Origin: Syntrophales bacterium
Lineage (GTDB): Bacteria; Desulfobacterota; Syntrophia; Syntrophales; UBA2210
Direction of reading: 5' to 3'
DNA length: 64,000 bases
Assembly (NCBI GenBank): GCA_023228425.1
Contig: JALOBE010000009.1
Span: forward strand, 23,591-87,590
Made by a program: the position numbers and the translations under genes. The notes beneath the pieces were generated by a model. The model saw only the letters and a program-made list of their open reading frames with translations, was not told the DNA's origin and searched no databases. Shown here piece after piece: positions 8,077 through 16,743 of this stretch. Position 1 is the first letter of the stretch, and each line of letters begins with the position of its first letter.

Positions 8077-9747
8077 CTATATCACAGCAAAAAGGAACAG
8101 GGCCAGCATGATGAGACCGATGATGGCGGGTCCCACATCGCCGGTATACCGCGTGCTGTCCTTCCTGATGGAGTGTTCCGGCCAGCCGTGCATGCGTTCG
8201 ATCATCATGTCCGTCTTTTCCCTGGGTATGTTGTTCGCCAAGGCCGGTATCCTGTTGGTGATCATGGATACGAAGATGAGCACCACGAAGGATATGGGCA
8301 CCGAGATGACGCCCGGGAAGGGAATCGGTCCATAGGGCGGCTTGGCGAGCGTGGGACTCCAGGTGAAGGACGGATGGGCGAACTGGATGTTGAAGATCAT
8401 GCCCATGATGCCGCCGACCAGCATGCCGCAGACGACGCCGTATTTGTTGGCCCCCTTCCACCAGACACCCATGATGAGCGGCGCCGTGAAAGTCGAGGCG
8501 GAAACGGCAATGGCCCAGATAACACTCGCCAGGGCGAAGGTGGGCGGATTGATGGTGGTGAAGATAATGGCGATACCGGAAATGAACATGACAATGGGCG
8601 CCAGTACCCGCTTCTGCTGCTCCGTCAGTTCCTTGAAACCGCCGATGATGTCGTGGGCGATACCGGTACCGATGACCATGAGAGAGCCGGCGACGGTGGA
8701 CATGCCCGCGGCGATACCGCCGGCCAGTGCTACCGCCAGTGCCCAGTTGCCGACATAGACATCGGAGAGGATGAAGAGCAGCTTGTCGGCGGCAACGGCC
8801 GCGACGTCGATATTGAAGGACTGGGTGTAGTAAACACCCGCGAAACCCGAGGCAAAGGTCAGCACGTTAACCAGACCGATGAAGAAGAGCCCCAGGAGGA
8901 AGCCCTTGCGGCCTTCGGCGATGGTCCTCGCCGAGGCGACACGGGACAGGTAGTGAGGTACCGACATGGTACCGAAGGTCATGGAGAAGAGGCAGCCGAT
9001 ATACCACTTCGGGCTTGCCAGGTAGAAAATCTTGAAGAAGTTCGGAAACGCCTCGAGCATGGCAGGCGTCAGGTTGCCGTATCCCCAGAAGGGGATGATC
9101 CAGGCGGAGCCGCCCACGGCCTTCACGATGGCCATGACGGGCAGCAACATACATACGACGCAGAGGAACCCCTGGAAGGCCTGGTTCCAGGTAACACCGT
9201 ACATGCCTCCGAACGTAACGTAGGCGACGACGACGATACCGCCGATGAAAAGGGACGGTACGTAGGAAAGGCCCAGGATGATTTCGAAAACGTGGGCGAT
9301 TCCCTTCATCTGGCTGACGGCGTACATGATCATGATGATGATCATGAAGATAACCGAGACCATTCTCCCGGCGTGGGTCTGAAACCGCTCGGCCACGTAG
9401 CCCGCCGCCGTGTACACGCCGAGGCGGCGAAGAGGGCCGGAAAAGGAGATAATCATGACGGCGTAGCCGATCATCCAGCACTGGGACATGATCGTCAGAA
9501 GCGACTGGATGCCCCAGACAAAGGCCGTAAAGCCGATAAAGGTGGCCAGACTCAGGTACGATGACGTGACGGCGAAGGCGTTCACTACCGGCCCGATGGA
9601 GGCGCCGGCCATGTAGTAGTCGCCGCTGCTCTTGGTGGCCCGCTGGGCCAGGTAACCGGTTAAGATAAATATGGCTATCAGAATGATAATGGTGGCAATA
9701 CCGGGGATAAACAATCCCTCTCGTTCAAATCCTAGTCCTCCTACCAT
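8077..9747 (-). CDS. Sodium:solute symporter (SSS family, ActP/VC_2705 type), copy 2
   Basis: 556 residues, identical to the protein at 5029-6699, with the same ribosome site and the same overlap with the upstream small-subunit gene. Because the protein is unchanged, any functional difference between copies must come from expression. See copy 1 for function. Confidence 0.9.
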   Translation of the reverse strand: MVGGLGFEREGLFIPGIATIIILIAIFILTGYLAQRATKSSGDYYMAGASIGPVVNAFAVTSSYLSLATFIGFTAFVWGIQSLLTIMSQCWMIGYAVMIISFSGPLRRLGVYTAAGYVAERFQTHAGRMVSVIFMIIIMIMYAVSQMKGIAHVFEIILGLSYVPSLFIGGIVVVAYVTFGGMYGVTWNQAFQGFLCVVCMLLPVMAIVKAVGGSAWIIPFWGYGNLTPAMLEAFPNFFKIFYLASPKWYIGCLFSMTFGTMSVPHYLSRVASARTIAEGRKGFLLGLFFIGLVNVLTFASGFAGVYYTQSFNIDVAAVAADKLLFILSDVYVGNWALAVALAGGIAAGMSTVAGSLMVIGTGIAHDIIGGFKELTEQQKRVLAPIVMFISGIAIIFTTINPPTFALASVIWAIAVSASTFTAPLIMGVWWKGANKYGVVCGMLVGGIMGMIFNIQFAHPSFTWSPTLAKPPYGPIPFPGVISVPISFVVLIFVSMITNRIPALANNIPREKTDMMIERMHGWPEHSIRKDSTRYTGDVGPAIIGLIMLALFLFAVI

Positions 9748-10040
9748 TATGACACCTCCCTTTCAGCCCTGGCCTTCCCTTTTTCGGTGTCAAGCTTCGC
9801 GAGGATCGTGACGATCCACCAGACGAAGAGAATGACTCCGACATAGGCGATTGTCATCTGATACCAGAAGGGGAAAGGATAGCCCCAGATGTACACTTCA
9901 AGCAATCCGGGGAAGGGAAGCATGAAAAGGACTCCCATGCCGACGAGCATTATGAATACACTGCTTGCAACGACAACGAAAAGTTCTCTCCTGTAGAGAG
10001 CATAATTCTGCTCTACAGCTTTTGACTGTTCTTCCGTCAT
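9747..10040 (-). CDS. DUF4212 small subunit of the solute symporter, copy 2
   Basis: 97 residues, identical to copy 1. The start codon at 10040 is the last conserved codon of the repeat; the ribosome site here is AAGGAGGG within sequence unrelated to that of copy 1. That the reading frame is conserved only from this ATG supports the start chosen for both copies. Confidence 0.88.
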   Translation of the reverse strand: MTEEQSKAVEQNYALYRRELFVVVASSVFIMLVGMGVLFMLPFPGLLEVYIWGYPFPFWYQMTIAYVGVILFVWWIVTILAKLDTEKGKARAEREVS

Positions 10041-10258
10041 TAGTGAAACCCTCCTTACTGATAATAAAAATCACTAAGTTGACCCTGAACCGATGTGTTG
10101 TCCTGCGTTTCTTCCGGTGTGGATCCCCCCTTTCTTTTTTATTTTTCAGGGACAGTTCACGCGATTAAGGTTGATGCTGCTTTTAATAATGTGAAAAAAT
10201 TAAGGGTATTTACTGGTGCTATGCTGTTTTCTCATGTAATATCGCGTAAACCATGAGT

Positions 10259-10287
10259 CAGGTACCTACTTTTTGCAGGAATGTCAA
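10259..10287 (-). promoter_or_regulatory. Weak candidate promoter for symporter operon copy 2
   Basis: On the minus strand TTGACA (10282-10287), 17 bp, TACCTG (10259-10264). The -10 box is poor. It lies about 220 bp upstream of the DUF4212 start, an arrangement like that of copy 1 but with unrelated sequence. Confidence 0.3.
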
Positions 10288-10322
10288 GAGAAAACGACAA
10301 TGAGATATTCTGAAAAACCCTA

Positions 10323-10352
10323 TTGACAAGGATAGTAGCTGTATTGTATAAT
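10323..10352 (+). promoter_or_regulatory. Perfect-consensus sigma70 promoter on the plus strand
   Basis: TTGACA (10323-10328), 18 bp, TATAAT (10347-10352). It points away from the symporter operon, toward 10.4-10.6 kb, where there is no convincing gene before the convergent Fe-S protein gene. It may drive a small RNA or an antisense transcript. Confidence 0.6.
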
Positions 10353-10378
10353 GCAAACGTGCGTGGATCTTGTGTCAG

Positions 10379-10398
10379 ATTGTGGTTGTAACCACAAT
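10379..10398. promoter_or_regulatory. Palindromic candidate operator
   Basis: ATTGTGGT, TGTA, ACCACAAT: perfect 8-bp arms starting 26 bp after the consensus -10 box. The TGGT-ACCA core is the kind of site used by FadR-type GntR regulators of organic-acid metabolism, but this assignment is only a resemblance. Confidence 0.45.
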
Positions 10399-10518
10399 TA
10401 TCCCGTTAAATCGGGAGTTTCTTGAGATCGTCATGCAAAAAACATTTGAATGTCGGTACCGGCGCAGGTTCATCAGTGCGGCAGCGCGTGTGCTGTGAGG
10501 AGGGGATGGGGCGATATA

Positions 10519-10554
10519 CCGGTGTGCCGCCGTTTGTATGCGGCGGCACACCGG
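10519..10554. terminator. Strong hairpin between plus-strand promoter and Fe-S protein gene
   Basis: CCGGTGTGCCGCCG pairs perfectly with CGGCGGCACACCGG across an 8-nt loop. It follows the stop of the minus-strand Fe-S protein gene by about 40 bp and would also end a transcript from the 10323 promoter. No U-tract on either strand. Confidence 0.5.
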
Positions 10555-10592
10555 GTATTGCCTCGAAGATGAGAGGAGTCGGACTCCTGCGA

Positions 10593-11618
10593 TCAGTACG
10601 GTTTGTCTTCAGGCAGTGTTTCTCCTATGGCGAGGCGGCACAGGTCGGTAATCATCAGGTTCGACATGCCCGCTTCTTTCGCCTTCCCCCCGAGAGTCCG
10701 GAAACAGAGAGGACAGAGGTAGACCATGGCATCGGCCCCCGCGCTTTTCGCGTCGGCCACGTTTTTCACCCGGAAGGGTTCAAAATCCTTGCCCCGCGGG
10801 AAGAGTTTAAGGTTGGGTCCCGCCATTTCAACACCGCAACAGAGGGCGTTTACGCCGTCATACTCCCGCTTGACCCGTTCCACGCCGATCATGGAGAATA
10901 TCTCGTCCACGAAATGTTCTTTTTCACCTGTAAAACGTGAAGAGCAGGGCCGCTGGTAGGCAACCTTCATGTCGAGCTTCGTAATATCCGTTTGGTGCTC
11001 TTCCAGGAAATCCCGCAGATGCTCGAGGATGGAAAGAGGACGGAAAGGGAGGTCGATTCCGTATTCCGGTGCGATACCCTTGAGAACCGCGTAGCAATCA
11101 TCGTGCACTACAACGATTTCCTTCGCTCCCGACCCGGCCAGATTGTCCACCATTGTCTGCATGCGGTCTCGCATGATCGATTCATCACCCATGTGGACGA
11201 AGAGGACATTGCAGAAATAATGACGTCCCTTCAGAAGCGGCATGCCCTCGAAGATCTTCCCCTGAATGGCCCAGGGCATACTTCCCTCCATGACACACAG
11301 CGACATGGCCCGATCCACCTTCGGTACCGGTCGTGGCTCACCCTCGGCTTTGAAGCGGTCGGCCATCTGAGCTTTTTGCCCGGGGTCGGAAAAGTCACCC
11401 AGAGCTTCCAACTTCTGGAGAATCAGGTCAAAGGGGCGCGCGTCTTTCGGGCAGTATTCGTTGCAGGCGGCGCAGGTTACACAATCATAAAGCCATTGCG
11501 AATCTTCACCTTCTACCAGTTTCCTGAAGGCCTCGGACCCACTTTTCTTGTCGAAGGGCAGGTAATGGCACCGGGCCAGGCAATCTCCACAAAAATCGCA
11601 TTTCTCTTCGTGAAACAT
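10593..11618 (-). CDS. Heterodisulfide-reductase-like (Fe-S)-binding protein, CCG-domain type
   Basis: 341 residues. The start at 11618 has AAGGAGGAATGC before it; an upstream in-frame extension runs into repeat DNA. The N-terminus has two ferredoxin-like motifs, CDFCGDCLARCHYLP and CVTCAACNEYCPKDA, for two [4Fe-4S] clusters. The C-terminal half holds two CCG-like cysteine blocks: one around HDDCY and RPCSSRF, the other around ALCCGVE and LCPLCF. This is the plan of HdrD/GlpC/LutA-type electron-transfer subunits. It has no partner (no flavin or membrane subunit) next to it, so the redox partner is unknown. Cytoplasmic. Confidence 0.82.
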   Translation of the reverse strand: MFHEEKCDFCGDCLARCHYLPFDKKSGSEAFRKLVEGEDSQWLYDCVTCAACNEYCPKDARPFDLILQKLEALGDFSDPGQKAQMADRFKAEGEPRPVPKVDRAMSLCVMEGSMPWAIQGKIFEGMPLLKGRHYFCNVLFVHMGDESIMRDRMQTMVDNLAGSGAKEIVVVHDDCYAVLKGIAPEYGIDLPFRPLSILEHLRDFLEEHQTDITKLDMKVAYQRPCSSRFTGEKEHFVDEIFSMIGVERVKREYDGVNALCCGVEMAGPNLKLFPRGKDFEPFRVKNVADAKSAGADAMVYLCPLCFRTLGGKAKEAGMSNLMITDLCRLAIGETLPEDKPY

Positions 11619-11658
11619 GCATTCCTCCTTAAGTCGCGTAGTGATACCGCCGAATTGT

Positions 11659-11752
11659 GATGGTCCCGTAAAAAGTCCAGACTTTCCAAAGCTGCTTTGT
11701 AACTCATTGGAAATATTGGGCTCGATTTTCAAAATTCGCCATTTTTCGACTT
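11659..11752 (+). repeat. 94-bp dispersed repeat (family R2), copy A
   Basis: Matches the reverse complement of 19161-19254 over its whole length with scattered mismatches. It runs from GATGGTCCCGTAAAAAGTCC to a TTTTTCGAC end. Located in the promoter region of the Fe-S protein gene. Confidence 0.75.
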
Positions 11753-11799
11753 CTCAGTGTCATAGGCGTGCGTATGAGACCTTTAAAAAGCTGTCGATT

Positions 11800-12030
11800 G
11801 TGTCATTTCGACCTCTCTCCTGTCATTTCGACCTCTTCCCCGTCGCCTCGAACGTTCCCCCGTCGCCTCGAACGTTTCCCCGTCACTTCGAACGCATGTG
11901 AGAAGTCTCAAAGATCCCTCGCTTTGCTCGGGACAGGGATTTCTCGTCGCTTCGCTCCTCGAAATGACAAAATTGCTTCGCTCCTCGAAATGACGGACCT
12001 TAAGGCGCTCCTCGAAATGATAAAATGAAA
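11800..12030. repeat. Array of GTCATTTCGA-type dispersed motifs
   Basis: Repeated short blocks of TGTCATTTCGACCTC, CCGTCGCCTCGAACGTT and CTTCGCTCCTCGAAATGAC. The same vocabulary recurs at 14098 and 53331. No gene is supported between 11619 and 12234; the short frames here are by-products of the repeats. Confidence 0.7.
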
Positions 12031-12133
12031 GGTCTCAGCATATGAAGTCATGGAGCGCACAATTCCGGAGATGGGGGCGTTGCCCGCACCGATGTCGATT
12101 CGGTCTCCTTCTCCGGTTTTGCCGGCGCTTCCA

Positions 12134-12210
12134 TACTCAACAATGCCCCCTTATGACACGTCGGTTGTATGATGCAGATCCGTCCGAGGCGGGCCGGGAC
12201 GCCTTGTACG
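12134..12210 (+). repeat. Dispersed repeat family R1, copy A (diverged)
   Basis: Shares the block CACGTCRGTTGTATGATGCA plus a GC-rich hairpin (CCGnCGGAGGCGGGCC type) with 22958, 43451 and 44721. This copy is the most diverged. Confidence 0.65.
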
Positions 12211-12234
12211 AGTTCATCGATTCCGACGTATCTC

Positions 12235-13251
12235 TCATATTTTTTCCGCGATGTAAAGTTGCCGAAGGGCATAATTTTGATAATCCTTGAAAATATTATC
12301 AGGAATACTCTTTTGCACCACTTTCAGGCCCATGGAGGATAAATCTTCAGCGGTGAAGTGGCAGGAGGTGTATCCCGTAATGATGACGTGTCCGCCTGTT
12401 TTCAATCGGTTGATTGTTCCGGCCAGTATGCTGCGGGATTTTTCACGGGATGTCACCTGCCGGTTCAGAAGCCCGCTGAAAACGATCGTGTCGAACATGG
12501 CACCGGAAGCAAGAATCGAGCCTACGTCCTCTCCGTCGCCCAGGAATACACGGTGAATCCCTTTTCCCCGGGCCGCTTCGATATTGTCGGCGTTGATGTC
12601 GATTCCCCAGCAGCATGGGGGCGGCCTCCGGCGGAGCGAGCCTGTCGACGGATCCTTCGTTTCGTTCCAGGTCCGCTGGATGGAGGCAATGAGATCACCT
12701 GAGCCGCAGCCCACATCCAGAAGATGTTCTCCGATCCATGTTTCATCGTTGTTACGCGGGTCCGGATGTTCATTCCAGGGGGTCGTCGGGCGGGCGGCGC
12801 GGCAGCTTTCCAGGGCCTCGATAACGGCGGGATAGATGACATTTTCATATATGCCGAATTCAGGGCTTTCGTCGAAACGTCCCCAGGCGACCGGACACTG
12901 TCTGTTTCTTTCGGGGACGATGAGTTCCACATCATTGTTCCCCCGGCGAGCGATGTGGCCGATAAAGAGCCTTTCCTCCCGCTCGTCGATGGGGTGACCT
13001 TCGATCTCGGGCCAGAAGTCGTCGATATCCTCACAACGGACGTTCTCCACAAGGGCGCCGATATGCCTGAGGGTTCCTTCCGGTGAGGCTTCGTCCTCGA
13101 GGTCTCCCTGAATAAACCGGAATCCCCGGTAGACGATGATATTCATCCAGAAACCCTTGATCGGGCTGACGGGTCGCTCCCGAACGACACGAACGAGACG
13201 CTCAAAATCAGCCGTAGAAATGTCTGCGCTGTGATTGCCGGGTATATTCAT
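12235..13251 (-). CDS. Class I SAM-dependent methyltransferase, family not recognised
   Basis: 338 residues from the ATG at 13251; an open extension upstream runs into the SGNH gene and is not credible. The Rossmann motif I is HLLDVGCGSGDLIASI (about residue 170), followed by an acidic motif II (WGIDINADNIEAAR) and a hydrophobic post-I strand (FDTIVFSGLL). The first 165 residues are unlike common methyltransferases and may bind the substrate. The ribosome site is weak, and a TTG further upstream is possible. It is co-directional with the SGNH hydrolase about 120 bp upstream, with which it may be co-transcribed. Substrate unknown. Confidence 0.72.
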   Translation of the reverse strand: MNIPGNHSADISTADFERLVRVVRERPVSPIKGFWMNIIVYRGFRFIQGDLEDEASPEGTLRHIGALVENVRCEDIDDFWPEIEGHPIDEREERLFIGHIARRGNNDVELIVPERNRQCPVAWGRFDESPEFGIYENVIYPAVIEALESCRAARPTTPWNEHPDPRNNDETWIGEHLLDVGCGSGDLIASIQRTWNETKDPSTGSLRRRPPPCCWGIDINADNIEAARGKGIHRVFLGDGEDVGSILASGAMFDTIVFSGLLNRQVTSREKSRSILAGTINRLKTGGHVIITGYTSCHFTAEDLSSMGLKVVQKSIPDNIFKDYQNYALRQLYIAEKI

Positions 13252-13369
13252 ATTCCTGTCCGCGATGGGGAAAGGTTTATCAATTTCTGTGCCATAATAC
13301 AAGGCCGTTACCCTGTAGGGGAAGGAATAAAATAGACGCGGACGGTGATGATCCCTGTCAGGGTGGTTT

Positions 13370-13978
13370 TTAAGAAAAAAGCTCGATGATCGCTTCGGCC
13401 ATGACCCTGTAGCCGGCAACGGTAGGGTGTACCAGGTCAAACTGGACGAGGTTTTCATAATGAACGCCCGAAGCGATGGTTTTTTTCCAGTGTTCATGAA
13501 CCCTGGCGACAGGCAGTCCGTTCGATTCGCCCAAATGCTCGATGATATCGTAATATTCTTCGGCAAAGTGCCGCTCCCCGATATCACCCACGTGGCCCGC
13601 CGTGACGAGGACAATGTCGGCGTCACCGGCGTTTTTGACTCTGTCGATAATGGCCTGCATATTGTCCTTGAATTGTTCCGGAGTAAATCCATAGGCAGCG
13701 TCGTTGAGGGCGTACTGAATCAGCACGCAGTCCGGGGACTGGTGCAGGATGGACCGATCCACGCGGATACGGCCGAAATCGGCCGTATCACCGGGTATGC
13801 CGCTGGCTATGATAGTGACGGGGGTCGCGGGGTATCGTTCCCTGAACCACTCCCGGAGAAAATCGATGTATCCCTTGGGGGCCATCCAGCCCGTGGTAAG
13901 AGAGTCTCCGATGGCGGCCACCGCTGTAGGTGTTCCTGATTCCAGGCGGGCAATGGTCTTTTCCGGTTTCAGTATCAC
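13370..13978 (-). CDS. SGNH/GDSL-type esterase or lipase
   Basis: 202 residues. The start is GTG at 13978, preceded by AAGGAG at 8-nt spacing; reading further upstream translates repeat DNA. Catalytic blocks: block I AAIGDSLTTGW (nucleophile Ser), block II GIPGDT, block III QYALND (Asn oxyanion) and block V DLVHPTVAGY (Asp-His pair). No signal peptide is evident, so it is probably a cytoplasmic TesA/acetylhydrolase-like enzyme. Substrate unknown. Followed by the methyltransferase gene in the same orientation. Confidence 0.82.
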   Translation of the reverse strand: MILKPEKTIARLESGTPTAVAAIGDSLTTGWMAPKGYIDFLREWFRERYPATPVTIIASGIPGDTADFGRIRVDRSILHQSPDCVLIQYALNDAAYGFTPEQFKDNMQAIIDRVKNAGDADIVLVTAGHVGDIGERHFAEEYYDIIEHLGESNGLPVARVHEHWKKTIASGVHYENLVQFDLVHPTVAGYRVMAEAIIELFS

Positions 13979-14097
13979 GGCCGGTACTCCTTGAGCAATC
14001 CTTCGGCGCGGGGCCGGTTCACGATGGTGCCGATGTCTTTCATCCGTTTTGCAACCCGGTTCTTCTCCCGATCGTTTACGGCGGCGGTAGTAAAGAA

Positions 14098-14156
14098 AGA
14101 TTTCTCGTCGCTTCGCTCCTCGAAATGACGGTGCCTCGAGCGCTTCTCGGGATGAC
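14098..14156. repeat. GTCATTTCGA-type dispersed motif
   Basis: AGATTTCTCGTCGCTTCGCT followed by CCTCGAAATGACGG and a second, diverged unit. Same family as 11800-12030. The rest of 13979-14412 holds nothing I can identify. Confidence 0.6.
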
Positions 14157-14412
14157 ACAATTCAATAATTCTACAGCAAACAGTCAAGGCCTGAATGGAC
14201 AGAATCAACCGTATCACATTTTAGAGGACGCCGTTCCCATTTCCTGAGGTAAAGGTTCGCCTTCAGGAGGCGTCGGCGCCATCATACTTTATTTTCCGGC
14301 ACGATACCACCGGATCAAAAAATTCCGTGAGAGGGAACATTTTACAAAGATGTCTGATTCTGGTACGAGATAAGAAAAACAACGAACGAATCAGCATAGG
14401 AAGGAACACAAG

Positions 14413-15186
14413 ATGACTATAATAGATTCCCACGCCCATTGCGGTATCCACGATCGGTATCCGCCCCAGTCTTTCGAGGATTACTACGGCGAAGTCAAGG
14501 GCAGTCCCATTACCGGCGTCTCCATGTTCCCTCCGGTCATGGAGATCTATGACAGAAACGATCCGTTTTTTGAAGATACGCCCGCCTGGCGCCGATCCCG
14601 GAAAACCGCCAACGAATACGTGCTGAACCTGCGGGACAGGGAGATAGGTGTGTACCCCTATCTTTTCCTGTGGAATGACTTTGCCGTCGATCAGCTCACG
14701 GACAGGCACTGTGGAATCAAGTGGCACCGCCATGACTACGAGCCCACCTACAACTACGACGATCCCGCCTGTGCCGCGGCGGTTGAAACGATCCGGCAGA
14801 GAAACCTTCCCATCGTCCTGGAAGAGGAATTTTCCAATACCCTGTGGTTCATTGACGAACTCGCCGGCGGGACGACGGTCATCATACCGCACCTGGGAAT
14901 GCTCAACGGAGGGTATTCGCGTATCAAGACGGCAGGACTCTGGGAAAGACCGAACGTCTGGGCCGATACAGCTCTTGCTTCATCCTACGAGATTGCGGAT
15001 TATATTGACAATTACGGCCACGAACGACTGTTGTACGGATCTGATTATCCCTTCGGGAACCCCGTTTCGGAACTTATGAAAGTACTCCGATTGAAAATAG
15101 ACGACGAGATCAAGGCCGACATATGCGGGAATAATCTCCTGCGCCTCTACGGTACCATCAGGCGGGACAATCCGGAGAAGAGATGA
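14413..15186 (+). CDS. Metal-dependent amidohydrolase (TIM-barrel, amidohydrolase-2 type)
   Basis: 257 residues; the ATG at 14413 follows GGAAGGAACACAAG. The N-terminal DSHAHCG supplies the first metal-binding His-x-His. IIPHLGMLNGG gives a later His and LLYGSDYPFG the catalytic Asp. The C-terminal GNNLLRLYG is the usual end of this family. The family includes decarboxylases and lactone or amide hydrolases; the substrate cannot be predicted. Monocistronic, converging on the DUF4185-like gene. Confidence 0.82.
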   Translation: MTIIDSHAHCGIHDRYPPQSFEDYYGEVKGSPITGVSMFPPVMEIYDRNDPFFEDTPAWRRSRKTANEYVLNLRDREIGVYPYLFLWNDFAVDQLTDRHCGIKWHRHDYEPTYNYDDPACAAAVETIRQRNLPIVLEEEFSNTLWFIDELAGGTTVIIPHLGMLNGGYSRIKTAGLWERPNVWADTALASSYEIADYIDNYGHERLLYGSDYPFGNPVSELMKVLRLKIDDEIKADICGNNLLRLYGTIRRDNPEKR

Positions 15187-15204
15187 CCGCCGGACAGTCG
15201 GTTC

Positions 15205-16569
15205 TTACAGTTCTTCCCGGTTCTGTCGTTGCCTTATTTTTTTCAATTCCGCTTCCCGGATTTCTTTGCGTTCTTCCATGCACCGGCGGCACCACTCGGT
15301 GTAACCGCACTGTCCCTTGCAGTTCTGGAAATCTTCGTCCACTTCCGGAACAGAACCGGGACGGATGGTTTTCGATGAATCAGGCATGACTGGCTCTCCA
15401 TAAGGCACGCGGTTAACAACAGGACGGTAGAGAAAAAGGTTTGTACGCAAGAAGCTTCTGTCGTCTTCCAAATCTTCATATGAATTGCAGACATAGGTGA
15501 CGACCAGGTTTCTTCCCCGGGAGAAGTCCCGGTGTTCCTTGCCGGCATAACAGAAGGTCTTGCCATGGTAACGGGGACTGTCCGGGTCTACTTCAGGAAT
15601 GGGCGCGAGCAGGGTTTCCGGTTCGCTCCAGGGACCTTCCGGCGCGTCGGCCGTTTGATACAGCATCCGGTCGCCCCCGTTGTCAAGAGACAGATAGAGG
15701 GCAACCCATTTCCCCAGGCTCGGATGGTACCGCACGGACATCTCCGACACGGCGGCTCCGATGACGATTTTCACCCGCTCATGTTCCAGGTCGTGTTCCC
15801 AGCGCCCGTCACCGGTGAAATACTCGATGGACCGGCCCGGATCATCAAGGTCTCGCAGGGGTATCCTGGCGAGAATATTGCCCAGAACAGGCACCCCGTT
15901 CTCCGTTGCGCCGTAGAGGGGGTAAAAATAAACATTGTCACCGTATACAACCGATGTCGTGGCGAACGCCATGATTTCCCCGGGGACGCCGGGCGCCAGG
16001 TCCAGGAAGTCTCCTTCCCAGCGGTTCGGGTCCTCGTCTTCGAAGTTCTCGATCCTGACTATGCTATGCCCAAGGATGGTGAACGGGAAGGGACCCTCCC
16101 TGTCCGGGTCGGCGCCTATCGACACAAGTGGGATGTAGAGCCTGTGATCCACCATGAAGGGGTCCTGGGGCCACAGCCATTCGCCATCCCCGAAGGATGA
16201 AACAAACCGCCCGTCTTTTCGGTTTATCCAGTAGCGGATGTGAAATTCCCCCTCATCGGTACAGGTCGAGGTCGCCAGTGTGGTCCCGAAGACCACCTCC
16301 ATTCCCACCCGATCTTTCAGACCTTCCCGGCCGGACACGAAGGAGTCCCCGAAAAGCCACAGGACACGTGTTTCATCAAGCCTGATGGAGTAGGCGCCAT
16401 CGCCGCCGTACCACCCGTCCCTGTCGGGGAAAGCCGGCAGGCACGTCGAAGACGGAGAGAGCGGATGGTTATGGAGCCTCCCCTCTTCCGACGAACAGGA
16501 AATAACAAGTAATAATGCCGGCAGCAGGACAGCCAGCACGTCCGCCACCCGCGTGGATCGAAGCGTCAC
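15205..16569 (-). CDS. DUF4185-like exported lipoprotein
   Basis: 454 residues. GTG at 16569 is preceded by GGGGAGG with good spacing, and the following residues make a lipoprotein signal ending LLLVISC-SS, so Cys25 is the likely lipidated residue. The mature protein has WLFGDSF near the start and beta-propeller-like repeats, resembling DUF4185 and five-bladed glycosidase-like folds. The C-terminus is Cys-rich (CKGQCGYTEWCRRC) and basic, unusual for the family. A carbohydrate-related surface role is inferred from the fold only. Confidence 0.7.
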   Translation of the reverse strand: MTLRSTRVADVLAVLLPALLLVISCSSEEGRLHNHPLSPSSTCLPAFPDRDGWYGGDGAYSIRLDETRVLWLFGDSFVSGREGLKDRVGMEVVFGTTLATSTCTDEGEFHIRYWINRKDGRFVSSFGDGEWLWPQDPFMVDHRLYIPLVSIGADPDREGPFPFTILGHSIVRIENFEDEDPNRWEGDFLDLAPGVPGEIMAFATTSVVYGDNVYFYPLYGATENGVPVLGNILARIPLRDLDDPGRSIEYFTGDGRWEHDLEHERVKIVIGAAVSEMSVRYHPSLGKWVALYLSLDNGGDRMLYQTADAPEGPWSEPETLLAPIPEVDPDSPRYHGKTFCYAGKEHRDFSRGRNLVVTYVCNSYEDLEDDRSFLRTNLFLYRPVVNRVPYGEPVMPDSSKTIRPGSVPEVDEDFQNCKGQCGYTEWCRRCMEERKEIREAELKKIRQRQNREEL

Positions 16570-16743
16570 GGAAAGCCTCCCCGGTACGAACCTTCTTCTG
16601 TACCTGCGGCGAAAAGGCACCATCGGAACTCGAACTCGTCGCCTCAGAGGGCCCGGAGCAGAAACAGAAGCGCCGAACTCCACGGAGGTGAATCCGGCGC
16701 GGTGCCTGCAAGGCGTCGTTCCCGCCCGCGCGGGCACGATGTG

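Larger units (their letters stand above)
7310..10041. repeat. Direct repeat, copy 2 of the 2732-bp duplicated segment
   Basis: Counterpart of 4262-6993 with a constant offset of 3048 bp. The two copies are separated by 316 bp of unique sequence (6994-7309). Upstream of the operon the sequences diverge completely right at the start codon. Confidence 0.97.

Noticed and set aside
10422..10940. 172-residue plus-strand frame after the consensus promoter
   Set aside because: Most of it is antisense to the Fe-S protein gene, and it lacks a ribosome site; a non-coding transcript is more plausible.
11619..12234. Coding frames in the gap after the Fe-S protein gene
   Set aside because: All run through dispersed repeat blocks and have no start signals.
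13979..14158. N-terminal extension of the SGNH hydrolase
   Set aside because: It translates a dispersed repeat (FRGAKRREIF), while a GTG with a good ribosome site lies at 13978.
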